From assembly GCF_900101745.1 (NCBI RefSeq), contig NZ_FNAD01000007.1, positions 248,001 to 312,000 on the forward strand: a DNA stretch of 64,000 nt, in the 5' to 3' direction. Shown in pieces: positions 51,032 to 59,542 of this stretch. Below the pieces are notes generated by a model. The model searched no databases and was not told the DNA's origin. It saw only the letters and a list, made by a program, of their open reading frames with translations. The position numbers were made by a program, and so were the translations under genes. How positions within the stretch are numbered: the first letter of the stretch is position 1; each line of letters begins with the position of its first letter. The stretch comes from Glycomyces harbinensis. GTDB lineage: Bacteria > Actinomycetota > Actinomycetes > Mycobacteriales > Micromonosporaceae.

Positions 51032-51345
51032 ACCGCCAGTATCCCCCTCGTCGGCACCTCTGGTCCGTCTTCAGCCTGATCCTGCCAGTGGTAGGCACCG
51101 TGAACGTATGCGAAACAGCCCTCTGGCTAAGCCCCTGCTGGAGACGCATCCTGGAGACGCTCCCGCGAGAACGCGGCCCACCACCAACCGGCATACGCCT
51201 GACGAAGCGGCCGGTCGGCAAGGGTCGAACAACGTTCCGCGGTGAAGCCATCCACGCCCGCCGACGCCGAAGTCCGCGAGCTCAACCACGACCGCGGCGG
51301 CGACCCAACCGTGCCGCCCGCGTCACACGACTCATGGACTGCAAC

Positions 51346-52542
51346 ATGGCACAGCACACCGCATCGACACCTGTCGCATCCCACCTCGGACGCGACCGCC
51401 TGCCCGGCCGGGCGCTCTTCGGCCTGTTCCTCAGCGGCTTCGTCGGCATCTTGACCGAATGCCTCCCCGCGGGCCTGCTCCCGCAGATCAGCCGGACCCT
51501 GGACACCAGTGTCGCCCTGACCGGGCAGACCGTCACCATCTACGCGCTCGCGACCGCACTCGGCGCGATCCCGCTCGCGCAGCCCACGGCCAAGTGGCCG
51601 CGCCGACGCGTTCTGCTCATCGCGCTCGCCACGGTCGCGGTCGCGAACGCGCTGACCGCCGTCACGGACGACTACGCCGTGGCCATGGCGTTCCGCTTCG
51701 CCGCCGGACTGGGCACCGCCCTCATCTGGCCGCTGCTGGGAGGCTACGCCGCCCAGCTCGCTCCCGAAGGGCGCCAAGGGCGTGCGATCGCCATCGCTCT
51801 GGCCGGGACCCCGATCGGGCTCGCCTTGGGCATTCCCCTCGGCACCTGGCTGGGCGGGATCGGCGGGTGGCAGTTCGCCTTCTACGCCGCAACCGGCTTG
51901 ACGCTGCTGAACATGGCCTGGGTCCGAGCGACCCTCCCCGACCTGCCCGGCCGGTTGGCAGGCGCGCCGCTGAAGCTCTCCCGAGCCCTCGGCGTCCCCG
52001 GATTCCGCCTGATCCTGTTCGCGTTGGCCGCCTACATGATCGCCCACAACATCGTCTACACGTACATCACCGACCTCCTCGACTACGTGGGCATGGGCGA
52101 ACAGGCCGAATGGGCGCTCTTCGCCTTCGGGGTCACCTCGGTCCTCAGCGTCATCGTGGTCGGGGCGCAGATCGACCGCCACCTGCGCATGCTGACGGTC
52201 GGCAGCACCCTGCTCTTCGCCGCCGGCGTGCTCGTTCTCGCACTGGTGTCCGGATCGCCGGTGCTCGTTTACATTGCGGTGGCGGCATGGGGATTCGCGT
52301 TCGGCAGCTCTCCGAGCCTGTTCGTCGGCGCCGCCATCAACGCGACCGGGAAGTCCGCCGACGTCGCGCAGGCGATCACGATCACGGTCTTCTCCGCCTC
52401 GATCGCGATCGGCGGCCTCGTCGGCGGGCTCCTGATCGCAGGACCGGGCACCGCCTCGATTACTTGGGCGTCATTGATGCTCCTCACCGCCGCCGCGATC
52501 GCGGTGATCGGCGGGAAACGGCACGCCTTCCCGAACACCTGA
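51346..52542 (+). CDS. MFS transporter (DHA1 drug/sugar efflux type)
   Basis: 398 aa with about 12 membrane helices. The N-terminal half contains the usual SGFVGILTECLPAGLLPQIS and the motif-A-like loop AKWPRRRVLL; the central loop carries a drop in hydrophobicity at ~190. An in-frame ATG at 51334 is possible; neither start has a clear ribosome site. Likely exports a small hydrophobic compound sensed by the divergent MmyB-type regulator. Confidence 0.88.
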   Translation: MAQHTASTPVASHLGRDRLPGRALFGLFLSGFVGILTECLPAGLLPQISRTLDTSVALTGQTVTIYALATALGAIPLAQPTAKWPRRRVLLIALATVAVANALTAVTDDYAVAMAFRFAAGLGTALIWPLLGGYAAQLAPEGRQGRAIAIALAGTPIGLALGIPLGTWLGGIGGWQFAFYAATGLTLLNMAWVRATLPDLPGRLAGAPLKLSRALGVPGFRLILFALAAYMIAHNIVYTYITDLLDYVGMGEQAEWALFAFGVTSVLSVIVVGAQIDRHLRMLTVGSTLLFAAGVLVLALVSGSPVLVYIAVAAWGFAFGSSPSLFVGAAINATGKSADVAQAITITVFSASIAIGGLVGGLLIAGPGTASITWASLMLLTAAAIAVIGGKRHAFPNT

Positions 52543-53251
52543 GGCACGGGGCAGGGCCGGCGGCCGAGCGGTCCCCGGTCCCGGCGGGCTGCGACCGGCC
52601 GGCGCACGATCATCAAGAGCACTATGGCGAGCTTGGCGCCGGGCGCGTCGTCGAAGTCGGTGTCGGATGCTTCGGGCAGACTTTGATCATGTCGGAGGTC
52701 GGTCTGGCCGGTGCCTGGGGGAGCGGCAAGGGTTCGATGCTCAACTTCACCGAGTAGGCCGTTCGGCAGTCTTGCCCGACCTGGCGGATTGCAACTACTT
52801 CGAATCCGCGCGACTAGCTGTAGCTCCGTGACTGCTCGTCGGCTTCGGGATTGTTCAGCAAGCCCCGGGTCCGTGCGAGCCATGACACGGTATTCGAGGG
52901 TGATGTTCGCCCGGCGCTCCTGGTCGCTGGTCGGCGCGACGAAGGTGGCCACGTCCGCAATTCGTGTCTCCGGGTCGTCTGACATCGTCGAGGCGCGGCG
53001 TGCGGCGCGCTGCAGCCAGCGGTAGTGGTGGGTCTAGACCGCGGATCGTGGACGGGGCACATGAAGTGGGTACGGCGGATGGCGACACCAATGGAACTGA
53101 AACGGGCCCGGACGTGATGGGGCGGGGAGCGGGAAGACAGGCGCTGAGCACAAATTCCAGTAGAGGTGAACCATCTGCACTGGATGGCGAAGCCCGGGCC
53201 GTCAGTAGCGGGCTTCGGGTCCATCTGTATCGACGCGTCCAGATCGCGGCA
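52543..53251. other. Intergenic stretch with possible gene debris
   Basis: No convincing complete gene. On the minus strand a frame from 52985 begins MSDDPETRIADVATFVAPTS and stays protein-like for ~40 residues, then loses character near 52860. It may be a truncated or frameshifted small gene, but there is no ribosome site and no family match that I recognise. Base composition is more even than in neighbouring genes, as in acquired DNA. Confidence 0.3.
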
Positions 53252-53785
53252 TCATCCCGAGGAGTAGCCGCCTCCATATTGCGCGTTGTGGTTGTGTACC
53301 TCCCGTCGTCGTCGGGCTTCTGCCGTCCACGGTGCGGGATAGCGAACTCTGACAGGGTTGTCTCTGAGCGCCTCGTTGATTTCCATCAACACTGTCCAAT
53401 GGTCTTCCGCTACGACGACCATGAGTTCGCGGCACAGTTGGACCGCGACTATGCCGACTCCGGCTTCGAGATCGCGCTCCGTGTCGGTCGCGATCCAGCG
53501 AAGCTCCGCGAGTACCGCCCGCAACTTCTTGGCCCAGTGTCGAACTTCCTCGCTGCTTGCTGCGACGTAGCAGCTGGACCGCGGGTTAGCACTCTGTCCT
53601 GGCTGCAACCCGCTGTAGCGTTCCAAGAGCTGATGATCCGCGTCCGGATCATCGAAAAGCCAGAGATCGAAGTACGGGTTAGGCGTACTCCGTGGCAGGT
53701 TCGCTCGACGTCGGAAAGGTTTCAGATCGATCTCGAAGCGGTACGGCCAGATGCTTTCGTCGTGTGACAATCCATAGGCGCCCAT
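53252..53785 (-). CDS. Hypothetical protein, 177 aa
   Basis: The start at 53785 (MGAYGLSHDES) follows GGGGAGGAGGG at about 3 bases, much better than the ATG at 53800. The protein is soluble, without membrane helices or signal. It has acidic and aromatic patches (YFDLWLFDDPDADHQLLERY; HWAKKLRAVLAELRWIATD) and a low-complexity tail (HNHNAQYGGGYSSG). I recognise no family. It sits among IS fragments with weaker G/C codon bias than the core genes, consistent with transfer. Confidence 0.5.
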   Translation of the reverse strand: MGAYGLSHDESIWPYRFEIDLKPFRRRANLPRSTPNPYFDLWLFDDPDADHQLLERYSGLQPGQSANPRSSCYVAASSEEVRHWAKKLRAVLAELRWIATDTERDLEAGVGIVAVQLCRELMVVVAEDHWTVLMEINEALRDNPVRVRYPAPWTAEARRRREVHNHNAQYGGGYSSG

Positions 53786-53820
53786 AGCCCTCCTCCCCAT
53801 GAAGTAGGCCGGTATTTTCG

Positions 53821-53952
53821 CTAACGACTCCGGTCCGGGACGAACTCAGATCCTTCGCGACCAACGACGATCTCTCTGGAGCGTCGAAACTTCTTCAGGA
53901 CCATCCGAACATGCTTACCTAAGCCGGCCGGGACCGGTCCCGGGATGAACAT
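53821..53952 (-). CDS. Possible small protein (43 aa)
   Basis: From an ATG at 53952 the frame reads MFIPGPVPAGLGKHVRMVLK and continues with a basic stretch to EFVPDRSR. It ends 35 bases before the 177-aa gene in the same direction, so the two could be one transcript. It could also be the tail of a longer lost gene. No family recognised. Confidence 0.25.
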   Translation of the reverse strand: MFIPGPVPAGLGKHVRMVLKKFRRSREIVVGREGSEFVPDRSR

Positions 53953-54319
53953 CGAACCCCAGGGGGAGGACCCCGAGGGGCCTGGAGCGCGACGGGTAGG
54001 TGCTGCGGTCCGCCCCGCGTACGAGTCTGGGCGTTCGCTCACCAACAACTACTGTCCGATCAGTCGCTTACCAGGGTGACAAGGAGCCGATCGATGAAGA
54101 CCAGGCGGTGCTTTGCGCCGGCGCCGGTCGCTCTGCTCCGTGGCCGGGAGACCAGGCGGTCGATGCGCTGCTGCTCCCACATCGGTCCGATCTCGGTTGC
54201 GGTCGCGGCGATCACTCCGGGCGTGGGTCGCCAACGATCGCCTCACGCACACCGGTCCCCACCATGAACCCATGATCCGCGCCGAGGTCCTTGCGCGCCA
54301 ACCACAACCACGTACGAGG
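53953..54319. other. Intergenic DNA, no gene seen
   Basis: No supported coding sequence. Just to the left, at 53928-53943, lies the perfect 16-base palindrome CCGGGACCGGTCCCGG. Its GGGAC and GTCCC halves are only 2 bases apart, so it is not a DevR box. Confidence 0.4.
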
Positions 54320-54620
54320 TCGTTAGGGGGTGTTTGAGAATTTGGAGGAAGTCTCTTGTTGAATCTGTTGTGCTGCAACAAGGTTCGAATATCAGGAGGC
54401 TTCTGTGGCAAGTGAAGCCGGGCGCGGGGATTTGACCGACGATCAGTGGGCTCGGTTGGGCCAGTGGGTCCCCGAACCATCGGTGAAAGGGCGACCGGTC
54501 ACCAGGTCGCGGCGGGCGTTGTTCAACGGTGTGGCCTGGCGAGTGCGGGTCGGCTCGCCCTGGCAGGACGTGCCCGAACACTTCGGTCCCTGGCCCACGG
54601 TCTACTGGCTGTTCCGCAGA
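54320..54620 (+). mobile_element. IS5-family element fragment (left end and transposase N-terminus)
   Basis: A GTG at 54405 with AGGAGG 5 bases upstream starts MASEAGRGDLTDDQWARLG and continues through the DUF4096-type region (RRALFNGVAWRVR, PWQDVPEHFGPWPTVYWLFRR). Homology stops near 54620, 12 bases before the end of the HxlR gene. The left end probably lies near 54320 (AGGGGGTGTTTGAGAATTTGG). Different subgroup from the copies at 6354 and 7073. The catalytic part is absent. Confidence 0.75.
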
Positions 54621-54631
54621 TCAGCGTGCCC

Positions 54632-55303
54632 CTACTGGGGATCGGACGAGGGAGTCGCGGGCCGCCTCTCTGGGAAGGCTTGGTGGAGTACGTCGGCGTT
54701 TCCTTGAAGCTCTCCCGATGCGAGCGCCTGATCCACGCTGAGCGCACCGGCCACGAGTCCGACGACGGTCTCCGGGTCGGCCGTCAAGACGGTCGCTGGT
54801 CGCTGGTCGGTACCGATGCCCGCGCTCGGGCCGCCGCCGTCGATGCGAAGCACGATGAGGATGCCTTCCACTTCGAAGCCGATCTCCACCGGCGGCGCTG
54901 CGGTCCTGCCCTGGAGCATGGCGGGTAGGGCGAGGGCCAGCCATCGCGGTCGGAACGAGTCGTCGCCCCGGCCTGTCGCCAGCAGCGGCGCGCCCCACCT
55001 GCCCAGAGCCTCCATTGGCTCTCGGAGTTCGGTGCCCCACGCCGTCAACGCGTAGCGGACGCCTGCGCCCCCCAGCCGCCGTTCCACGATCCCGTTCTCC
55101 TCCAGCGTCCGCAGCCGCTCGGCCAGGAGGTTGGTCGCGATGCCTGCGAGGGAGCCCTTCAGCTCGCTGTACCGCAGCGGCCCGGGCAGCAGCTCGCGCA
55201 CGATCAGGAGGTTCCAGCGGTCGCCGACCACGTCCAATGCCCGGGCCAGCCCGCAGTACTGGCCGTAGGAGCGGCCACCTGACTGCTTTACGATTTCCAT
55301 CAT
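54632..55303 (-). CDS. HxlR-family regulator with C-terminal SCP2-like domain
   Basis: 223 aa. The winged HTH opens YCGLARALDVVGDRWNLLIVRELL and includes ATNLLAERLRTLEENGIVERR. The C-terminal ~100 residues (PVEIGFEVEGILIVLRIDG...VVGLVAGALSVDQALASGEL) look like a sterol-carrier SCP2 fold, as in a subset of HxlR regulators that may bind a lipophilic ligand. Tandem ATGs (55303, 55300) have no ribosome site and touch a palindromic operator, suggesting a leaderless, autoregulated gene. Confidence 0.88.
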   Translation of the reverse strand: MMEIVKQSGGRSYGQYCGLARALDVVGDRWNLLIVRELLPGPLRYSELKGSLAGIATNLLAERLRTLEENGIVERRLGGAGVRYALTAWGTELREPMEALGRWGAPLLATGRGDDSFRPRWLALALPAMLQGRTAAPPVEIGFEVEGILIVLRIDGGGPSAGIGTDQRPATVLTADPETVVGLVAGALSVDQALASGELQGNADVLHQAFPERRPATPSSDPQ

Positions 55304-55320
55304 GGTTGATAATATCAACC
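55304..55320. promoter_or_regulatory. Perfect palindromic operator of the HxlR gene
   Basis: GGTTGATAATATCAACC: 8-base arms around one central base, directly before the HxlR start and 67 bases before the divergent DUF1761 gene. A-T-rich in a G+C-rich background. Very likely the HxlR binding site controlling both genes. Confidence 0.7.
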
Positions 55321-55387
55321 TGTTGTTCCGGATGTCGCGTCTGGACTCGGTCAACGTCGCGTTCGGAGACCTCAGAGGAGCTGTGCA

Positions 55388-55795
55388 ATGGAAATCAACT
55401 GGCTCGGAGCCGCGCTCGCGTTCGTAGCGGGCATGGTCGTGGCGTTCATCTGGTACCAGAAGGGCTTCATCGCGGACGCTTGGGAGAAGCTGACGGGCGT
55501 CACGCCGGAGCGCTCCAGGCCCGCCCGGGCGAGGAACATGACCCAGCTCCTCGTCGCGAACGCCGTGACCGCCATCGGCCTCGCCGCGGGGATCGCGATC
55601 ACGTCCGAGGCGACCGGGGACGACTCGGTGGGGCTGGCGCTGCTGGTCGGGTTCGCGACATGGCTGGCCTTCTCGGCCACCACGCTCCTGCAGCACAACG
55701 CCTTCGAGCTGAAGCCCGCGAAGCTGACGTTCATCAACACCGGTTACCAGCTTGCACTGCTCCTGGCGATGTCGCTCGCGATCGGGCTGCTGTAG
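55388..55795 (+). CDS. DUF1761 membrane protein
   Basis: 135 aa, with GAGGAG 7 bases before the ATG. Four membrane helices; the family pattern starts INWLGAALAFVAGMVVAFIWYQKGFI and includes TWLAFSATTLLQHNAFE. Function unknown. Divergent from the HxlR regulator across its palindrome, so probably its target. Confidence 0.85.
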   Translation: MEINWLGAALAFVAGMVVAFIWYQKGFIADAWEKLTGVTPERSRPARARNMTQLLVANAVTAIGLAAGIAITSEATGDDSVGLALLVGFATWLAFSATTLLQHNAFELKPAKLTFINTGYQLALLLAMSLAIGLL

Positions 55796-55879
55796 CGCCA
55801 AGACCTCAGGCGTGCGTCGTGTTGATCGCCTTGACCGGTACCTCGGATCTGGCGGCTCGGTATGGCAGAGCTCAAGAGG

Positions 55880-56067
55880 GGCGACAGCGTCGATGGCAAA
55901 TGGCGGCAGCAGTTCGTCGAGCATCGTCTGGAGGGCCGGGCCGGCCGCCCTCGGCGACGATCGACCAGGTCGAGCGGGTCGTAGTCGATACCCTGGAGAC
56001 GCCACCGGACAACGCTACGCACTGGTCGACCAGGGACATGGCCGCCAGGCAGGGCCGCCGACCTTAG
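55880..56067 (+). mobile_element. IS630-family transposase remnant
   Basis: Two short stretches in different frames match the N-terminal HTH region of IS630 transposases: GKWRQQFVEHRLEG near 55890, then PPSATIDQVERVVVDTLETP and NATHWSTRDMAARQG near 55950-56050. A frame break between them and the absence of the DDE domain make it a dead fragment. The rest of 55796-56106 holds nothing else. Confidence 0.6.
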
Positions 56068-56106
56068 GGGGACGACCAATCAGGACATTGGGCTCGGCTT
56101 CGATTC

Positions 56107-57034
56107 ATGAAGTCCTCTCGACCCCTCGGCTCCCTATCCCCTTATCATCGATATCGCCTCGCGCTGCTGGTCGCGATCGGCCTGTACGCGATCCTCGCGA
56201 TCTGCGCCGCCTCCGTCCTGCCCTAGGCGCAGCTCGCGCTCGTGAACTACGGGCGGTTGGGTGCGGTAGCGTACTGGTTCGTTCTGCCCGCACTGCTCGC
56301 CGTTGCGCTCGGTGCGGTCGGCATCGGCGTGCTTGTCTGGGTCCACCGTGACGAGGTGGAGCGGCTCCGGTGGCCGCTGCTCGGCCTCGCGCTCCTCGCC
56401 TGGGCTGCGCTCATCATCTGTTACGGGTTCGCGTTCCCCACCGACGACGGGTACCCGAGCGCGCGGATCCTCCGTGTCGGCGGCGTCGGCATCGCCGGGC
56501 TCATCACGCTGGTTCTTGTGCTCAGCAGGAGCCCGGTGCGCCTCATCGAGAAAGCCGAATCCCAAGGCAGTGCGTACGAGCTCGAGCCACTGCGACCCTC
56601 GACGGTAGGCACCGCCGCGGTGCAACTGGGGATTCTCGTCTGGGGCGTCGGCGGCCCCGGCCCGGCAGCCGGTCGCTTTGACACTGACTACCTCGCATTC
56701 GATGGCACCTACGAGCCGATCCTCAACCCCTGCCTGCTCGCCGACCTGACTCCGGTACTCGACCGGCTCGCCCTCGAACCGGTTGTCGCATTCCGACGGC
56801 TGCGAGACCGCGGCCTTGAGCGACGGCACCGAATACCAGACCTGCACCGAACCGGCCATTGCCCTCGACGGGTCCGATCCGACCACCTTCGCGACCGGCA
56901 GCGCCGTCAACATCGCCCACGTCGTCTGCCGGTTCGCCCAGTTCGGGGTCCCCGACCGTGAAGCACTCACCGCCGCCACCGGGGAGATCTGCGCCGACAT
57001 CCTCGAACGCCTCCACGACAGCCACCGCCGCTGA
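56107..57034 (+). pseudogene. Membrane protein gene with an internal stop and a frameshift
   Basis: An ATG at 56107 opens one hydrophobic helix (LALLVAIGLYAILAICAASVLP), then meets TAG at 56224 in frame. The same frame continues with three more helices (FVLPALLAVALGAVGIGVLVW, LLGLALLAWAALIICYG, VGIAGLITLVLVL) to about 56780. There a frameshift leads into a soluble tail (SDGCETAALSDGTEYQ...) ending at 57034 and resembling a Cys-containing secreted domain (LNPCLL... VCRF... EICADIL). Intact length would be ~308 aa. Family not recognised. Confidence 0.6.
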
Positions 57035-57207
57035 GCAGTCCCGGCATTGATGACCCGATTCGGAACCGGTGAGTGTCGGCCGGGCGCGGCGAGGCTCTAG
57101 ACGCCATCAGCAATGCCAGCTCGGCGCCGAGTCCACCGGTACCCGCTCGTCGACGTCCTCCGCGAAACCCCTTCCACACACGACCGCCGTGATCGCGGTC
57201 GACAGTC

Positions 57208-57230
57208 CCCGCCTCGGTGGCGGGTTTCTT
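57208..57230 (+). terminator. Intrinsic terminator
   Basis: CCCGCC / GGCGGG with loop TCGGT followed by TTTCTT. It insulates the following nhaA operon from upstream transcription. Confidence 0.75.
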
Positions 57231-57329
57231 GCCAGAGGCGGAGAACCCCAGTCCAGGGCCGATCATCAGCTCGGCACTTGTTCTGGTCACCCTGCGCACT
57301 GACGCTCTGGGGTAGGGTGGCTACTGGTG

Positions 57330-57370
57330 TGCCGGGAAGTCTGGTCGGCGGTGAAGGTGTTGCCCGCCGA
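57330..57370 (+). promoter_or_regulatory. Candidate structured 5' leader of the hydrolase-nhaA operon
   Basis: TCGGCGG (57345-57351) can pair with CCGCCGA (57364-57370) across a 12-base loop just before the CGGAG ribosome site. The same CGGCG can instead pair with TGCCG (57330-57334), enclosing GGAAGTCTGGT. Two mutually exclusive helices next to a start codon suggest a switch or a protein/ion-responsive leader. This is read by eye; no covariation was tested. A -10-like TAGGGT lies at 57313. Confidence 0.4.
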
Positions 57371-57378
57371 ACGGAGCC

Positions 57379-58245
57379 ATGTTGCGCAGCCTGTACAAGT
57401 CCCACGCCGACCGCGAGGTCATCGCCCGCTGGTGCCGTACCCGCCTCGACGCCTGGGACGTTCCCCACCGCCGCGAGACCGTCGCCCTCGACGACGCAAT
57501 CGTGCACCTGACCTACGCCGGCACCGGATCGACGCGCGTGGTGTTCGTGCCGGGCACGAACTTCAACGCCGCCGCCGGCCTCACCCTCGCCCGAGCCCTC
57601 GCGCGCCGCTGGGGCGTCGTACTGGTCGACCTCCCCGGGCAGCCGGGTCTCAGCAGCGGCGAACGTCCCCACGCCGCCCACCGCGGCTGGTACGGGAGCA
57701 AGCTCGCCGAAGTGCTCGAAGTGACCGGTGCCGAGCAGGTGGTCGCCCTCGGCCATTCGCTCGGCGGATCGGTGGTGCTCTCGTGCGATTCGGATCGGAT
57801 CGCCGGACGCGTGCTCCTGGCACCGGCCGGAATCATCCCCTTGCACGTGGACATGCGCATGATGGTCCCCTCACTCCACTGGCTCCTCGCCCCCAGCGAG
57901 GAGCGGACCGCCTCGATGCTCGAGGATTTCACCGCACCCGCCACACCCGTCCCCGACTCGATCGTCGAGTGGCTCCACCTGGTCGCCGTTCACTGCCGGT
58001 CCACCCTCGCACCCCCGCCCCTGCCCGAAGCGATCCTGCACCGCCGCCTGGGATCGCCTTTGATCATCGCGACCGGCGCCCACGACTGCTTCCTGCCTCC
58101 CGAACGCCTCGCCCCCGCGACCCGGGCCAAGCTCGGCACCGAGCTCCACACGATCAACGGCGCCGGGCACCTCGCCGCCGACGAACGCCCCGGAGCCGTC
58201 ACCGCCCTGGTCGACCTCATGGTCGCCGAACTCGACGCCCGCTGA
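57379..58245 (+). CDS. Alpha/beta hydrolase
   Basis: 288 aa. Nucleophile elbow GHSLGGSV (Ser), acid in GAHDCFLPPERL (Asp) and His in GAGHLAADERPG complete the triad. Substrate unknown. GGAG lies only 2 bases before the ATG, a tight spacing. It ends 25 bases before nhaA in the same direction, so it is the first gene of an operon with nhaA and the MEDS/ATPase gene. Confidence 0.87.
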   Translation: MLRSLYKSHADREVIARWCRTRLDAWDVPHRRETVALDDAIVHLTYAGTGSTRVVFVPGTNFNAAAGLTLARALARRWGVVLVDLPGQPGLSSGERPHAAHRGWYGSKLAEVLEVTGAEQVVALGHSLGGSVVLSCDSDRIAGRVLLAPAGIIPLHVDMRMMVPSLHWLLAPSEERTASMLEDFTAPATPVPDSIVEWLHLVAVHCRSTLAPPPLPEAILHRRLGSPLIIATGAHDCFLPPERLAPATRAKLGTELHTINGAGHLAADERPGAVTALVDLMVAELDAR

Positions 58246-58270
58246 CCCCTCCGAACGGACAGGCTCACCC

Positions 58271-59542
58271 GTGCCCGCACGCCCGACCCCGCCGAATCCA
58301 CCCCGTCGCCGCCCCGGAACTCCCATGCCACAGATATCCCGGCACCGTGTCGGCCGGGCCGTCAAGAAGGTGCCCGCCGAGGCAATCCGCTTCCTGCGCA
58401 TCGAGACCACCGGCGGGATCCTGCTCCTCATCGCCGCAGCCCTGGCCCTCATCGTCGCGAACTCACCACTGGCGGGGTTCTACGACGACGTGCGCCACAC
58501 CGACATCGGCATCGACGGCGTCTTCACGCTCAACCTCCAGCACTGGGCCGCCGACTTCCTCCTGGCGTTCTTCTTCCTCGTCGTCGGCCTCGAACTCAAA
58601 CGCGAACTCGTCGTCGGCGAGCTCCGCGATCTCAAACAAGCGATGCTGCCGGTCATCGCCGCGGCCGGTGGCATCATCGTCCCCGCGCTCATTGCCCTCG
58701 CGGTGGCCTGGGGCGAAGCGGGGGCGACCGCGGTATGGCCGGTGCCGGTCGCCACCGACATCGCCTTCGCCCTCGCGGTCCTCGCGATCTGCGCCCGGGG
58801 CCTGCCCTCGAGCCTGCGGATCTTCCTGCTTACCCTGGCCATCGCCGATGACCTCGGTGCCATCGCGATGATCGCCGCCCTGTACTCCCGGCCCGAGCCG
58901 TTGCCGCTGACCGCCTTCGTGCTCATCATCGCCGCATGGGTCCTGTTGCAGGCCAAGCGGGTCCGCGGCCTGTGGATCTACATTCCCCTCGGTTTGGCGG
59001 CATGGGCGGCCTTGTACGAGGCCGGTGTGCACGCCACCCTCGCCGGTGTCGCCATCGGCCTGGCGACCCGCGTCAAGCCCGACCCGGGCGAGCATGAGTC
59101 CCCGGCGACCCGGGCCGAACACGCCCTCCAACCCTTCAGCGCCGGCGTCGCGGTCCCGGTGTTCGCGTTCTTCTCCGCCGGGGTCGTTCTCAACGGTGCG
59201 GCATTGAGCGCCTTCGCCTCCGATCGCGTCGCGCTCGCCGTCGTCGCCGGGCTCTTCCTAGGCAAGGCGATCGGTGTGAGCGTCGGCGCGATCGCCGCCC
59301 ACCGCCTCGGCTGGGGGCGCCTCGCCCCAGGCCTGCGCTGGGGCGACATCGCGGGAGTGGCGGTGCTGTGCGGATGCGGCTTCACCGTCAGCCTGCTCAT
59401 CACCGAGCTCGCTTTCACCGACCCGGTCCAGCAGGGACTGGTCAAAACCGGCGTCCTCGCCGGGTCCGCGCTCTCGGCGATCGTCGGCGGCACCATCCTG
59501 GCCCGCCGTCGACCCCGTCCAGTGGAGGAGCCAGCTGCATGA
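58271..59542 (+). CDS. nhaA: Na+/H+ antiporter NhaA
   Basis: 423 aa from a GTG at 58271; an ATG at 58325 (MPQISRHRVG) is an alternative. About 12 membrane helices. The conserved ion-binding aspartates are present: TDIAFALAVL and IADDLGAIAMIA, with the family loop FFFLVVGLELKRELV. It exchanges sodium for protons at alkaline pH or in salt. Its stop overlaps the next start (ATGA). Confidence 0.95.
   Translation: MPARPTPPNPPRRRPGTPMPQISRHRVGRAVKKVPAEAIRFLRIETTGGILLLIAAALALIVANSPLAGFYDDVRHTDIGIDGVFTLNLQHWAADFLLAFFFLVVGLELKRELVVGELRDLKQAMLPVIAAAGGIIVPALIALAVAWGEAGATAVWPVPVATDIAFALAVLAICARGLPSSLRIFLLTLAIADDLGAIAMIAALYSRPEPLPLTAFVLIIAAWVLLQAKRVRGLWIYIPLGLAAWAALYEAGVHATLAGVAIGLATRVKPDPGEHESPATRAEHALQPFSAGVAVPVFAFFSAGVVLNGAALSAFASDRVALAVVAGLFLGKAIGVSVGAIAAHRLGWGRLAPGLRWGDIAGVAVLCGCGFTVSLLITELAFTDPVQQGLVKTGVLAGSALSAIVGGTILARRRPRPVEEPAA

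Noticed and set aside
53928..53943. CCGGGACCGGTCCCGG as a DevR box
   Set aside because: The GGGAC and GTCCC halves are separated by 2 bases, not 4, and no hypoxia-type gene is adjacent.
56224..56226. TAG read through as pyrrolysine or suppressed
   Set aside because: No pyl genes are visible and a second lesion (frameshift) occurs downstream; a pseudogene is simpler.
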